From Streptomyces sp. ITFR-16 (GTDB taxonomy: Bacteria; Actinomycetota; Actinomycetes; Streptomycetales; Streptomycetaceae), in the NCBI RefSeq assembly GCF_031844705.1, contig NZ_CP134609.1, positions 6,448,001 through 6,512,000 of the forward strand: a stretch of 64,000 bases of DNA. The letters run 5' to 3'. This document shows, one piece after another, positions 8,389 through 17,900 of the stretch. Position 1 is the stretch's first letter. Each line of letters starts with the position of its first letter. The notes beneath the pieces are model-generated. The model was not told where the DNA came from. It searched no databases and saw only the letters and a list, made by a program, of their open reading frames with translations. Made by a program: the position numbers and the translations under genes.

Positions 8389-9717
8389 GTGCGCGCGACG
8401 ACGCGGTCGGCGGACCAGCGGCCGTACTTCTACCTGAGCTACGCCCGTACACCGGGACACGGCCAAGGCGCGCACCCCGACATGTGGGTCGAGCGGCTGT
8501 TCCGGGACCTGTGCGGTCATGTGACGGCCCTGACCGGCCTTCCGGCGGGCACCCCGGCCGGCTTCATGGACCGGGCGACACCGTCCGGCGAGGACGGGCC
8601 GGAGCGGCTGGGCGAGAACCTCGCGACCTGCCGGGTGTTCGTCCCCCTGTTCTCGCCGCGCTACTTCGCCAGCGAGATGTGCGGCAAGGAGTGGTACGCC
8701 TTCTCCCGGCGCGCCATCCACCACAGCGCCCGCTCCGGGCACCGCTCCGAGGCGATCGTCCCGGCCCTGTGGGTGCCGGTCCCGCCGAGCCAGCTGCCCG
8801 GCCCGGCCGAGAGCCTGCAGTTCAACCACCGCGACTTCGGTGAGCGTTACGTCACCGACGGACTGTACGGGCTGATCAAGCTCAGGCTCTTCGCCGAGGA
8901 GTACGAGCGGGCGGTGCACGAGCTCGCCAAGCGCATCGTCCAGGTCGCCGACACCGCCGGGCTCGCCCCCGGCGGGCCCGTGGACCACCGGCGGGCGCCC
9001 AGCGCCTTCGGTTCCTGGGGCGGCGCGGCCGGCGCCTCCCGCGCGCTGCGGATCACCGTCGCCGCCGGCACCCGCCACGACCTGCCCGAGGGGCGCAGCG
9101 CCGGCTACTACGGCGACAGCCCGCAGGACTGGAACCCCTACCACCCGGACTCCGCACGGCCGTTGGCCTCGGTCGCCGAGGACCTGGTGCGCGCGCTCAA
9201 CTACCGGACGACCGTCGTCTCCTTCGACGAGGAGTCCGCCCACCCGAAATCCGGCGGGTCCCCGGAGACACCGGAGATCCTGCTCCTGGACCGCTGGGCG
9301 CTCCTGGACGAGGAGCGGCGCGGCCGGCTCGCCGCCCTGGACGCCTCGGGCCGCCCCTGGGTGACGATGATCGTTCCGTGGAACCGCGCGGACCGGGAGA
9401 GCGGGGCCGCCGAGGCCGGGCTCGCCGCGCGGCTCGAAGAGACCATGCCGGCCAAGACGGGCCAGGGGAGGGCCCTGTCCCGGGCTGCCGCCGGGGGGGT
9501 GCCGAGCATGGAGGCCTTCGGCCAGATCCTGCCGGAGGTGGTCGAGGTGGCCGCCCAGCGGTATCTGAGGCACGCGGTCGCCTATCCGCCCGCCCCGTAC
9601 GGCGGCGGGCACGTCGAGCGGCCCCGGCTGGTGGGCCCGATGGCGCCCGCGCCGCACATTCCCGGCACCTATGACGTCGCGAGCCACGCGGAGGACACGG
9701 ATGACGGCCAGTCGTGA
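8389..9717 (+). CDS. TIR-domain protein, FxsC-like
   Basis: This 442-residue protein starts with a TIR-like domain: box 1 is RPYFYLSYAR (11-20), and LFSPRYFASEMCGKEWYAF holds Glu101 in the position of the NADase glutamate of catalytic TIRs. The C-terminal half (about 220-442: RALRITVAAGTRHDLP, then AEDLVRALNYRTTVVSFDE) resembles the C-terminal region of actinobacterial FxsC proteins. GTG 8389 is supported by GGGAGGGGG just upstream. It overlaps the ATPase gene by 17 nt. No FxSxx-COOH peptide, FxsB radical SAM enzyme or TPR protein was recognised in the window, so it may be an orphan pair. The NADase role is inferred from one motif only. Confidence 0.75.
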   Translation: MRATTRSADQRPYFYLSYARTPGHGQGAHPDMWVERLFRDLCGHVTALTGLPAGTPAGFMDRATPSGEDGPERLGENLATCRVFVPLFSPRYFASEMCGKEWYAFSRRAIHHSARSGHRSEAIVPALWVPVPPSQLPGPAESLQFNHRDFGERYVTDGLYGLIKLRLFAEEYERAVHELAKRIVQVADTAGLAPGGPVDHRRAPSAFGSWGGAAGASRALRITVAAGTRHDLPEGRSAGYYGDSPQDWNPYHPDSARPLASVAEDLVRALNYRTTVVSFDEESAHPKSGGSPETPEILLLDRWALLDEERRGRLAALDASGRPWVTMIVPWNRADRESGAAEAGLAARLEETMPAKTGQGRALSRAAAGGVPSMEAFGQILPEVVEVAAQRYLRHAVAYPPAPYGGGHVERPRLVGPMAPAPHIPGTYDVASHAEDTDDGQS

Positions 9718-10738
9718 CGGACGCATCGTCACCTTCTACTCGTACAAGGGCGGTACGGGGCGCACCATGGCGCTGGCCAACACCGCCTGGATCCTCGCGG
9801 CCAACGGCCACCGGGTCCTGGCGGTCGACTGGGACCTGGAGGCGCCGGGGCTCCACCGGTTCTTCCACCCGTTCCTCGATCCCTCCACCCTCGGCGCGAC
9901 CACCGGTGTCATCGACCTGATCACCGAGTTCGCCTGGGCCGCGACCAGCCCGGCGGAGCGGGCCGACGACTGGCACCGGGACTACGCCCGCATCCAGCCG
10001 CACGCGGTCTCGCTCACCCCCGAGACACTCGGCTGGGAGTTCCCCCTGGGCGGCACACTCGACTTCGTCTCCGCCGGGCGGCAGAACCGCGAGTACTCCG
10101 CGACCGTCTCCACCTTCGACTGGGACAACTTCTACGACCGGCTGGGCGGCGGCCACTTCTTCGACGCCCTGCGCGACGACATGAAGGCCAACTACGACTA
10201 CGTTCTCGTCGACAGCCGTACCGGCCTCAGCGACATCGCCGACATCTGCACCGTCCATCTGCCCGATGTCCTCGTCGACTGCTTCACCCTCAGCGACCAG
10301 TCCATCGACGGCGCCGCCTCGGTCGCCCGGCAGATCTCCGAGCGGTACTCCGGCCGCTCCATCGCCATCTTTCCCGTGCCGATGCGGATCGACGACGGCG
10401 AGAAGGAGAAGGCGGACGCCGGCCGCGCGCTGGCCCGGCTGAAGTTCGACCGGCTGCCGCCCGGTCTGTCCGACGACGAGCTCGCCGCCTACTGGGGTGC
10501 GGTGGAGATCCCGTACCGCCCCTACTACGCGTACGAGGAGACGCTGGCCACCTTCGGGGACGAGGCGGGGCTGAGCGGCTCGCTGCTCTCGGCCTTCGAA
10601 CGGCTCACCTCCGTCATCACCGGCCGGCGGGTCACCGCGATGCCGCCGGTCGGCGACGAGGTGCGGCTGCGCATCCGGGATGCGTTCACCCGGCGCAGGC
10701 CGGTGCCGCAGGCCGGGGCGAATACCGGACAGGACTAG
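9701..10738 (+). CDS. ParA/MinD-like P-loop ATPase partner of the TIR protein
   Basis: This 345-residue protein has the deviant Walker A motif YSYKGGTGRTMALANTAW, a following DWDLEAPGLHRFF, and YVLVDSRTGLSDIADI as the Walker B region. It matches the N-terminal ATPase portion of the large FxsT-type TPR proteins, but there is no NB-ARC or TPR extension: the frame ends cleanly at 10738. It overlaps the TIR gene by 17 nt, with GAGGA at 9691-9695 before ATG 9701, so the two proteins are probably made together. The role is unknown; nucleotide-dependent regulation or membrane recruitment of the TIR protein is an inference. Confidence 0.8.
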   Translation: MTASRDGRIVTFYSYKGGTGRTMALANTAWILAANGHRVLAVDWDLEAPGLHRFFHPFLDPSTLGATTGVIDLITEFAWAATSPAERADDWHRDYARIQPHAVSLTPETLGWEFPLGGTLDFVSAGRQNREYSATVSTFDWDNFYDRLGGGHFFDALRDDMKANYDYVLVDSRTGLSDIADICTVHLPDVLVDCFTLSDQSIDGAASVARQISERYSGRSIAIFPVPMRIDDGEKEKADAGRALARLKFDRLPPGLSDDELAAYWGAVEIPYRPYYAYEETLATFGDEAGLSGSLLSAFERLTSVITGRRVTAMPPVGDEVRLRIRDAFTRRRPVPQAGANTGQD

Positions 10739-10963
10739 TCCTCACCCGCTGCCGACGCGGTGATCGCACCGGGTGTTCGCAGAAGGGATCGACGAGGGGT
10801 GACCTCCGGTAAGTGAACATGCCGGGGTCGAACGGGTGTTGTCGTGTGTGCGTCCTGAAGTCGGCCTTGTGTGCTATCTGCCCGGTCGGAATAGTGGGCG
10901 CCCCATCCTCCGTGTACGGACGACCCCACATCATCCGTGCGCGGCCCCCACAGGAGGTCGAAG

Positions 10964-12049
10964 TTGAAGCATCGACGCATATCCAGGAAGCGCGCAGTGC
11001 TCGCCGGTTCGGCGGTCGTGGCCCTGGTCGCAGCGGGAGCGACGTTCCAGAGTGCGAACGCCAGTGACGACGTACCGCAGTTCACCGCGCGGACGCTGAG
11101 CGCCGACGTGGCCGGAAAGCTCGCCACCGGGCTGGGCAAGGACCTGGGCTCCGACGCGGCCGGCGCGTACTACGACGCCACGTCGAAGCACCTGGTGATG
11201 AACGTGGTCGACGAGGCCGCGGCCGAGCAGGTCCGCCAGGCGGGCGGCAAGGCCAGAATCGTCCAGAACTCGCTCGCCGACCTGAAGTCCGCCCGGCAGA
11301 CCCTGGCCGGCAAGGCCACGATCCCGGGCACCTCGTGGGCCGTCGACCCGGTCAGCAACAAGGTGGTCGTCACGGCCGACCGTACGGTCAAGGGCGCGGC
11401 CTGGCAGAAGCTCAGCTCGGTGGTCGAGGGGCTGGGCTCCAAGGCCGAGCTCAAGAAGTCCGCCGGGGAGTTCAAGCCGTTCATCGCCGGCGGCGACGCG
11501 ATCTGGGGCAACGGCGGGCGCTGCTCGCTCGGCTTCAACGTGGTCAAGGACGGCGAGCCGTACTTCCTGACCGCCGGGCACTGCACCGAGGCGATCTCCA
11601 GCTGGTCGGACTCCCAGAGCGGCGCGGAGATCGGCACGAACGCCGGCTCGGAGTTCCCGGACAACGACTTCGGCCTGGTGAAGTACACCTCGGACACGGC
11701 GCACCCGAGCGAGGTCGACCTCTACAACGGCTCCACCCAGCCGATCACCAAGGCGGGCGAGGCCACCGTCGGGATGACGGTGACGCGCAGCGGCTCCACC
11801 ACCCAGGTGCACGACGGCGAGGTGACGGGGCTCGACGCCACGGTCAACTACGGCAACGGCGACATCGTCAACGGGCTCATCCAGACGACGGTCTGCGCCG
11901 AGCCCGGCGACAGCGGCGGCTCGCTCTTCGCCGGTGACACGGCGATCGGCCTGACCTCGGGCGGCAGCGGCGACTGCTCATCGGGCGGCGAGACGTTCTT
12001 CCAGCCGGTGCCGGAGGCGCTGTCGGCGTTCGGGGCCGAGATCGGCTGA
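10964..12049 (+). CDS. secreted streptogrisin-type S1 serine protease with long propeptide
   Basis: This 361-residue preproprotease has a signal peptide (1-33, ending SANA), a propeptide of about 140 residues and a mature chymotrypsin-like domain beginning near IAGGDAIWGNGGRCSLGF. The catalytic residues are His206 (TAGHC), Asp235 (NDFGLV) and Ser317 (GDSGGS). The propeptide is longer than in the protease at 7362 and carries the DEAAAEQVRQAGGKARIV block typical of streptogrisin D/C-type prodomains. The start is a TTG at 10964, chosen because AGGAGGT lies at 10952-10958; the in-frame frame opens 27 bases earlier without a ribosome site. A strong hairpin follows. Confidence 0.9.
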   Translation: MKHRRISRKRAVLAGSAVVALVAAGATFQSANASDDVPQFTARTLSADVAGKLATGLGKDLGSDAAGAYYDATSKHLVMNVVDEAAAEQVRQAGGKARIVQNSLADLKSARQTLAGKATIPGTSWAVDPVSNKVVVTADRTVKGAAWQKLSSVVEGLGSKAELKKSAGEFKPFIAGGDAIWGNGGRCSLGFNVVKDGEPYFLTAGHCTEAISSWSDSQSGAEIGTNAGSEFPDNDFGLVKYTSDTAHPSEVDLYNGSTQPITKAGEATVGMTVTRSGSTTQVHDGEVTGLDATVNYGNGDIVNGLIQTTVCAEPGDSGGSLFAGDTAIGLTSGGSGDCSSGGETFFQPVPEALSAFGAEIG

Positions 12050-12067
12050 CGGTCCGCGTACGAAGGT

Positions 12068-12098
12068 GAGTGGCCCCCGGCACCGCCGGGGGCCACTC
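12068..12098. terminator. bidirectional terminator between protease and phospholipase genes
   Basis: 14-bp stem GAGTGGCCCCCGGC / GCCGGGGGCCACTC with a 3-nt loop. It lies between convergent genes ending at 12049 and 12134, so it can serve both. Confidence 0.75.
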
Positions 12099-12133
12099 CC
12101 GTGTCCGGGCCGGCCTCGGGAAGGGCGCTCCCG

Positions 12134-12631
12134 TCAGGCGGCCGGGGCGAGTCTGGCGGTGTCCTGGCGGGCGGGGGCGACGCCGAAGATGTCCACCGCG
12201 TGGTAGTACGTCCAGGCGGTGGCGTTGCAGGACGTCAGCTTGGCGCCCGAGTAGGCGGAGCACACGCGCTTGAGGTCCGCGTAGAGCGCGGAGTCGAGGC
12301 GGGCCTTGTTGGCCGGGAAGGTGCCGGCCGCCTTGTAGTTGCGGTAGCCGAAGTCGTGGCGGGCGCAGGCGGTCTGGAAGGGGAACCCGAACGGGTTGTC
12401 GGGGGAGGTGCTGCAGTAGTCCGTCGACCAGTCGAAGCCGTACGTGCCCCAGGCGCCCTGGTTGTTGCGGGCGGCGTTCCAGGCGTTGTAGCTGGAGGCG
12501 CTCGTCTGGGTCCAGGAGCTGAGGACCTGGGGCTTGTCCGCGGGGGCGGCCGAGGCGGATGCGGCAGGCAGCAGGGCGAGCGGGAGCGACAGGGTGGCCG
12601 TGACGAGCAGGGTGGCGATGCGGCGATGCAT
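12134..12631 (-). CDS. secreted prokaryotic phospholipase A2
   Basis: This 165-residue precursor has a signal peptide ending near ASASA. It matches the small Streptomyces secreted phospholipase A2 family (PF09056-like). The catalytic His-Asp pair lies in CARHDFGYRNYK, and four cysteines could form the two family disulfides. GTYGFDWSTDYCS precedes the active site as in the family. It would hydrolyse the sn-2 ester of phospholipids outside the cell, Ca2+-dependently. GGAGG six bases upstream selects ATG 12631 over TTG 12637. It is monocistronic, behind the hairpin at 12762-12803. Confidence 0.9.
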   Translation of the reverse strand: MHRRIATLLVTATLSLPLALLPAASASAAPADKPQVLSSWTQTSASSYNAWNAARNNQGAWGTYGFDWSTDYCSTSPDNPFGFPFQTACARHDFGYRNYKAAGTFPANKARLDSALYADLKRVCSAYSGAKLTSCNATAWTYYHAVDIFGVAPARQDTARLAPAA

Positions 12632-12761
12632 GAGCAACCTCCGGAAGATGTAAGGGGGTTGTGGCGTCTGTGCGCCTCGTGGGTCGCACGAGGTCGCACC
12701 AGAATGCCGTCATGCACCTGTCATGCCTAGGTGTTTCGTCAACTGGACGCCCAAGGTTGGC

Positions 12762-12803
12762 GTCCGCGTCGGGCCGCGTCCGCGTCGGCGGCCCGACGCG
12801 GAC
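12762..12803 (-). terminator. inverted repeat downstream of the permease gene
   Basis: Perfect 14-bp arms GTCCGCGTCGGGCC (12762-12775) and GGCCCGACGCGGAC (12790-12803). The 14-nt loop itself repeats GCGTCCGCGTCGG. It lies just past the stop at 12816 of the minus-strand permease gene. Confidence 0.6.
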
Positions 12804-12815
12804 GCGGAGCCGCCC

Positions 12816-13880
12816 TTATGCCGCGGTCGAACCGCCGCCCGCGGCCGGCGCGTGCGGCGCCCCGGCCGTCTCCGCGGCCTCCGCCGCATCCGGCTTCCGG
12901 CGCATCGCCAGCAGCAGGGTGACCACCGTGCCCGCCACCGCCCAGGCGGACAGCACCAGCAGGGGACCGGTCACCGCGTTGCCCCTGAAGTACGCGATCG
13001 AGCGCGCCACCCAGGTTCCGGCCCCCGGCGGCAGGGCGGGGCCGATCGCCCGCCAGAAGTCCGGCAGCATCGGCAGCGGGAAGGCGCCGCCCGCGCTCGG
13101 GTTGCCCGCGATCACCACGAGCAGGACGGCCAGGCCGATGCCGACGATGCCGGTGAGCGCCTCCAGGGCGAGGGTGACCATGCCGACCGCGAAGACGGTC
13201 AGTGCGCCCAGGCCCGCGAGGCCCCAGAAGCTGCCGGGCAGGGCGCCGAGGATCGGGCCGATGATGATCGCGCCGCCGATGCCGCCCGCGATCGAGTACA
13301 GCGCCATGACCCCGGTCCGGATCACCGCGCGCTGACGGTTGGCCGGGCGGGTGCCCGCGCTGATGGCCAGGATCGAGGCGCAGAGGTAGCCGCCGACGCA
13401 CCAGCCGACGACCAGGTAGAACGAGGAGAGCCCGTCGAAGTCCTGGCCGGAGGCCGGGGCGACGTCCACGGCGCGCACCGTGCGCTTCTGGGTGAACTCC
13501 ACCTTCTTGATGATCTGCGTCAGCGATGTGGCCAGCACGGTGCCGCCGCCGGAGGCGACCAGCACGGTGTCGGTGCTGCCCCGGGGGTCGACGATCAGGG
13601 CACCGTCGATGTCACGGTTGAGGATCTGCCGGCGGGCGGTCGCCGCGTCGGCGACGGCGCGGGGGTCCAGGGGGCCGCCGGGCAGGTGGTCCAGCTGCGT
13701 GACGAGGCGGGCGGACACCTGCTGGGGCGCGACGACGGCGAAGGGGACGTCCGTCGGCTTCGGCTTGTGGAGCGCTCCGACGTAGGACGCGATGAACAGC
13801 AGTTGCAGCGCCAGTACGCCGATGACGAGCAGTGCGGCCCGTGGTGTGACGGCGTTCTTCACCTCGTCAGCGAAAGTCAT
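12816..13880 (-). CDS. ABC-2-like/DUF3533-type membrane protein
   Basis: This 354-residue membrane protein has one N-terminal transmembrane helix (about residues 15-36). A soluble extracytoplasmic domain of some 130 residues follows (PKPTDVPFAVVAPQQVSARL through the KRTVRAVDVAP region). About five further helices lie in the C-terminal half (SFYLVVGWCVGGYL, then AIIIGPILGALPG and onward). This is the layout of YhgE/Pip-like and DUF3533 permeases, which are linked to export or phage and toxin receptors, but the substrate is unknown. The Ala/Pro-rich C-terminus is cytoplasmic. It stands alone, divergent from nothing obvious, with a hairpin after it. A weak GGAGCG precedes ATG 13880. Confidence 0.75.
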   Translation of the reverse strand: MTFADEVKNAVTPRAALLVIGVLALQLLFIASYVGALHKPKPTDVPFAVVAPQQVSARLVTQLDHLPGGPLDPRAVADAATARRQILNRDIDGALIVDPRGSTDTVLVASGGGTVLATSLTQIIKKVEFTQKRTVRAVDVAPASGQDFDGLSSFYLVVGWCVGGYLCASILAISAGTRPANRQRAVIRTGVMALYSIAGGIGGAIIIGPILGALPGSFWGLAGLGALTVFAVGMVTLALEALTGIVGIGLAVLLVVIAGNPSAGGAFPLPMLPDFWRAIGPALPPGAGTWVARSIAYFRGNAVTGPLLVLSAWAVAGTVVTLLLAMRRKPDAAEAAETAGAPHAPAAGGGSTAA

Positions 13881-13986
13881 GCCCCCACGCTCCGGGGTGC
13901 CCGTCCTCCACGCAGTCGGGGCCGGGCCGAATGGCTGAGCGGGCGGCCGGAGGCGGCCCGTATCTCTGCCCCCGGCCGTCGGGCGC

Positions 13987-14961
13987 TCATCGCATCCCTG
14001 CGGTGCTGGCGGGGCGTACCGCGCCCGGTCCGAAGCGGGCGCGGGCGCGGTCGGCCGCGGCCTCGATGCGGCGGGCCCGGTCGTCGTCCGGGCCGAAGGC
14101 CAGCTGCCGGGAGGCGGAGTCCGCGTCGCCGAGTTCGCCCGCGCGCAGGGCGAGGGAGCGGACCCGGGCCCGCTGGAGCCCCAGAGCACCGAGCAGTGCG
14201 TGGGCCGCGATGCGGAGCCGGGGGGTGTGTGCGGTGGCCTCGGGCAGAGTGCGGTTGCGGGTGGTCGTCGACCGGTCGGCGTACAGGACGGTCAGGGTCA
14301 GTGCCCGGCAGGTCTGCCGCTCGTCGCGGAGGCGGGCGCCGAGCTGTTCGGTCAGGTGGGTCAGGGCCGCCCGCTGGCGGGCGGCGTCGGACTCGTCGTG
14401 GTCGAAGCGGTGCTCGGCGTCGATCGTGCGGGGCGGGGCGCCGGTGGTGACGCGGGTGGGGTCGATGCCGGCCGCGCGTTCGCGCAGCTCACGCCCGGTC
14501 GCTGTGCCCAGGATGCGCTGGAGGGTGAGCAGCGGGGTGGCCGCGATCCGGTCGGCGGTGCGCAGGCCGTACGAGGCCAGGGTGCGGGCGGTGGCCGGGC
14601 CGACGCCGGGCAGCGCGGTGGCGGGGAGCCCGGTGAGGAACCGGGTGACGGCCTCGGGGTCGTCCGGGACGGTGCGGATGGCGCCGGGCTCCCCGCGGTG
14701 GGCGGCGAGCCGGGCGAGGAGCGGGTTGGGGCCGATGCCGACCGTCATGTCGAGGCCGTGGAGCGCGGCCGCGCGCATCCGGATCAGGGCCGCGAGCCCG
14801 GCGGCGTCGCGGTCGAAGTAGCGGGTGCTTCCGGATACGTCGGCGAGTGCCGCGTCCGGGGGGAGGGCCTGGGCGACGGGGGTGAACTCGCCGACCATGT
14901 CGAGGAGTCGGCGGTATACGGGGTCCGGCTGCGGGGCGCCGAAGTGGAGGTAGAGGATCAT
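13987..14961 (-). CDS. ImuB-like Y-family polymerase protein (probably non-catalytic)
   Basis: This 324-residue protein is related to Y-family DNA polymerases: LADVSGSTRYFDRD palm segment, GIGPNPLLARLAAHRGEPG, and the helix-hairpin-helix LPGVGPATARTLASYGL. The first catalytic aspartate region reads LYLHFGA instead of the usual DMDAFFA, and the second acidic pair reads DVSGS rather than SIDE. At least two of three metal ligands therefore seem lost, as in ImuB. It follows dnaE2 by 6 bp on the same strand, matching the ImuB-DnaE2 mutasome arrangement. Here it would bridge DnaE2 to the clamp or damage sites. No ImuA/RecA-like gene is adjacent. It is shorter than typical ImuB (about 500 residues). 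Confidence 0.75.
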   Translation of the reverse strand: MILYLHFGAPQPDPVYRRLLDMVGEFTPVAQALPPDAALADVSGSTRYFDRDAAGLAALIRMRAAALHGLDMTVGIGPNPLLARLAAHRGEPGAIRTVPDDPEAVTRFLTGLPATALPGVGPATARTLASYGLRTADRIAATPLLTLQRILGTATGRELRERAAGIDPTRVTTGAPPRTIDAEHRFDHDESDAARQRAALTHLTEQLGARLRDERQTCRALTLTVLYADRSTTTRNRTLPEATAHTPRLRIAAHALLGALGLQRARVRSLALRAGELGDADSASRQLAFGPDDDRARRIEAAADRARARFGPGAVRPASTAGMR

Positions 14962-14967
14962 CGCCGG

Positions 14968-17900
14968 TCACCCCGCGCTTCCGGGGCTCGCGTGGTGAAA
15001 GGACCGCGCGTCGAGCGCGTCGAGCGCGGGCAGGCCGGCGGAGGCGGGTGTGCCGGGCGGCTGGAGGTCGGCCCAGGGGTGCAGGGCGTATCCGTTCGGC
15101 TGGGTGAGGGTGCGGTGCGGCGCGGCCCGGCGCGGGGTGGGCCCGGTGCGGGTGAGGCGGTCGGCGACGGCGGCGGGACCGCCCTCGCGGTACAGGTCGA
15201 TCAGCTCGGCCAGGTTCCAGGCCGCGGTGCCGGTGATGCTGAAGGCGCGCGGCGGACGGCGGGCCAGGGTGCCGCGCACGAGCAGCAGGCTGCTGTGGAA
15301 CACCGTGTGGGCGCAGCGTGCGTGGCTGTCCTCGAAGAACGCCAGGTCGGACAGGCCGGTGGGGTCGTCCAGGGTGGCGAAGATGACGCGCTTGCCCGAG
15401 CGGATCGGCGGGGTCTGGGTGGCGACCTTGACGCCGGCGACGAGCACGGTGGAGCCGTGCCGGAGGCCCGCCAGATCGGCGGCGGGGGTCGCACCGATGT
15501 CGGCGAGCAGGGAGCGGTGCTCGTCGAGGAGGTGGTGGGAGACATCCATGCCGAGCACGTCGAGTTCGGCGGCGAGCTGTTCGGAGGCGTTCATGACCGG
15601 CAGGCCCGTGAGGGTGGCCGCGGTGTCGTCGTCCGGCTCGGCGCCGACGCTCTCCGAGTGTTCGATGGGGAGCTGACCGGTGGCGGAGCCACCCGTGCCG
15701 CGCCCCGAGCGGTGCAGCTCGGAGACCTTCAGCAGCAGCTCGCGGCGGGACCCGAACGGGCTCAACGCGCCTACCTGGGCGAGGCGTTCGGCCAGCGGGC
15801 GGCTGGGCCGGGCGCGCTCCCAGAAGTCTTCGACCGAGGCGTACGGCTGCCCGTCCGTGATGCGTTTGCTCTCGGCCTCGCTGATGCCGCGGACCTGCGA
15901 GAGGCCGATCCGCACCCCCCACTTACCGGACACTAGTTCGATTATGTGTGCGGCCTGGGAGCGGTTGACGTCGGGCAGCAGCAGCGGCACCCCGTGACGC
16001 CGGGCGTCGGCGGCCAGGACGCGTTTGTGGTACATCCCCGGGTCGTGCGTGAGCAGCCCCGCGAGCAGGGCCGCCATCCGGTGGGCCTTGAGCCAGCTCG
16101 ACTGGTAGGCGGGCTGCGCGAAGGCCGCGGCGTGCGCCTTGGCGAAGCCGAAGCTGCCGAAGTTCTCCAGGGTCTTCCACACATCCCGTACGACCTGTAC
16201 CGGGTAGTCGCGCCGACGGGCCTGATCGGCGAACCAGGCCCGGACCCGGCCCTGCCGCTCGGGGACGGACAGGGCGCGGCGGGCCTCGTCCGCCGTACCC
16301 CGGTCGCAGCCGGTCATCACCCTCATGATCTCGATCACCTGCTCGTGGTAGACCACCTGCCCCTCGGTCTCCGCCAGGATCGGCTTCAGGTCGCGGTGCG
16401 CGTAACGGGTCCCGTTCCGGCTGTCCCGGGCCTTGATCAGTGGATCCACCATGTTCGCCGCGACCGGTCCGGGCCGGAACAGGCTGATGTCGAGCGCCAG
16501 GTCGCCGAAGGACCGCGGCCGCAGGTTCCGTACCAGTTCCCGCTGGCCCGGACTCTCCAGCTGGAAGGTGCCCAGGGTGTCCCCTGAGCAGATCAGGTCG
16601 TACGTGGCGGGGTCGTCCGGCGGCACCTGTGCGGGGTCGTTCAGGTCGAGGGGTTCACCGGTGACGCGTTCGATCTCGGCGGCCGCGTGCGCGAGCGCCG
16701 ACTGCATCCGTACGCCGATGACGTCGATCTTCGGGTGACCGGTGTCCTCGATGTCCTCCTTGTCGAACTGGGACATGGCGATGTTCTCGACGGTGGTCGG
16801 TGCCGTCGGGGTGCGCCGTACCAGGGCCGCGTCGGAGACGAGCAGCCCGCACGGGTGCATCGCAGCCTCGAACGGCAGCTCGTCGAGCGCCTCCACCAGC
16901 TCCCAGAGCCGGCCGTGGTCCTCGGCGGCGACCTCGCGCAGCTCCGGCAGCTCGTCGAGCGCGGCCCGCACGTCCTTGGCCCGGATGTGCGGGAACGCCT
17001 TGCCCAGCCGGGCCGCCTGGTCCGGGGCCATGCCGCGGGCGCGGGCCACGACCTCGATCGCCCCGCGTGCCCGGTAGGTCTTGTAGACGGCGAGCGTCGC
17101 CACCCGGTCGGCCCCGAACCGCTCCCGTACCGCCTGGTAGACCTCCAGGCGGCGGGCCGACTCGACGTCCAGGTCGATGTCGGGCAGGGCCGAGCGGTGC
17201 TCGGACAGGAAGCGCTCCATCACCAGGCCGTGTGCCACCGGGTCGACCGGGCTGATTCCCAGCAGATGCGTGACCAGCGAGCCCACGCCCGAGCCGCGCG
17301 CGGCCACGCGGACGCCGAGCCGCTGGGCCTGCGCCGCGACCTCGGCGACGGTCAGGAAGTACCCGGCGAAACCGTGCCCGGCGATGATCCGCAACTCGTT
17401 CTCCAGCCGGTCCCAGCGCTCCGCCTTCCGGTGGTAGGCGCGGCTGAGCATGCCCGCCGCGCAGCGGTCCGCGAGCACCCGGTCCGCCGACTCGGTGCTC
17501 GCGCCCACCAGTTCGGGCTCCGGAAGGTTCAGCCGGCCGAGCCCGAACGCGTCGCCCGGATCGACCACGCACGCCTCGGCCGTTTCCTCGGTCGCCGCGA
17601 GCAGCCGCCGCGCGTCCCCGCTCCGGCCGCCCGCGGCCTCCGTGATCCGCCCGGCGATCCGCTCCATCTCCCCGGTGTCCTTCAGCCATCGCTGCCCGCT
17701 GTCGAGCCGGGAAGCGTCACGGGCGTCGATCGGCACCAGGAGGCGGGCGGAGTCCAGGATGTCGGCGACCTCGCCCCGGTCCGGGTCGGCGTAGCGCACG
17801 GCGTTGGTCAGCACGGGGACCACCTGCTGATCGGCGGCGAAGCCCGCCATGCGCGCGGCCAGCCGCAGCGATCCCGGACCGGTGCCGGAGCGCCCGTGCC

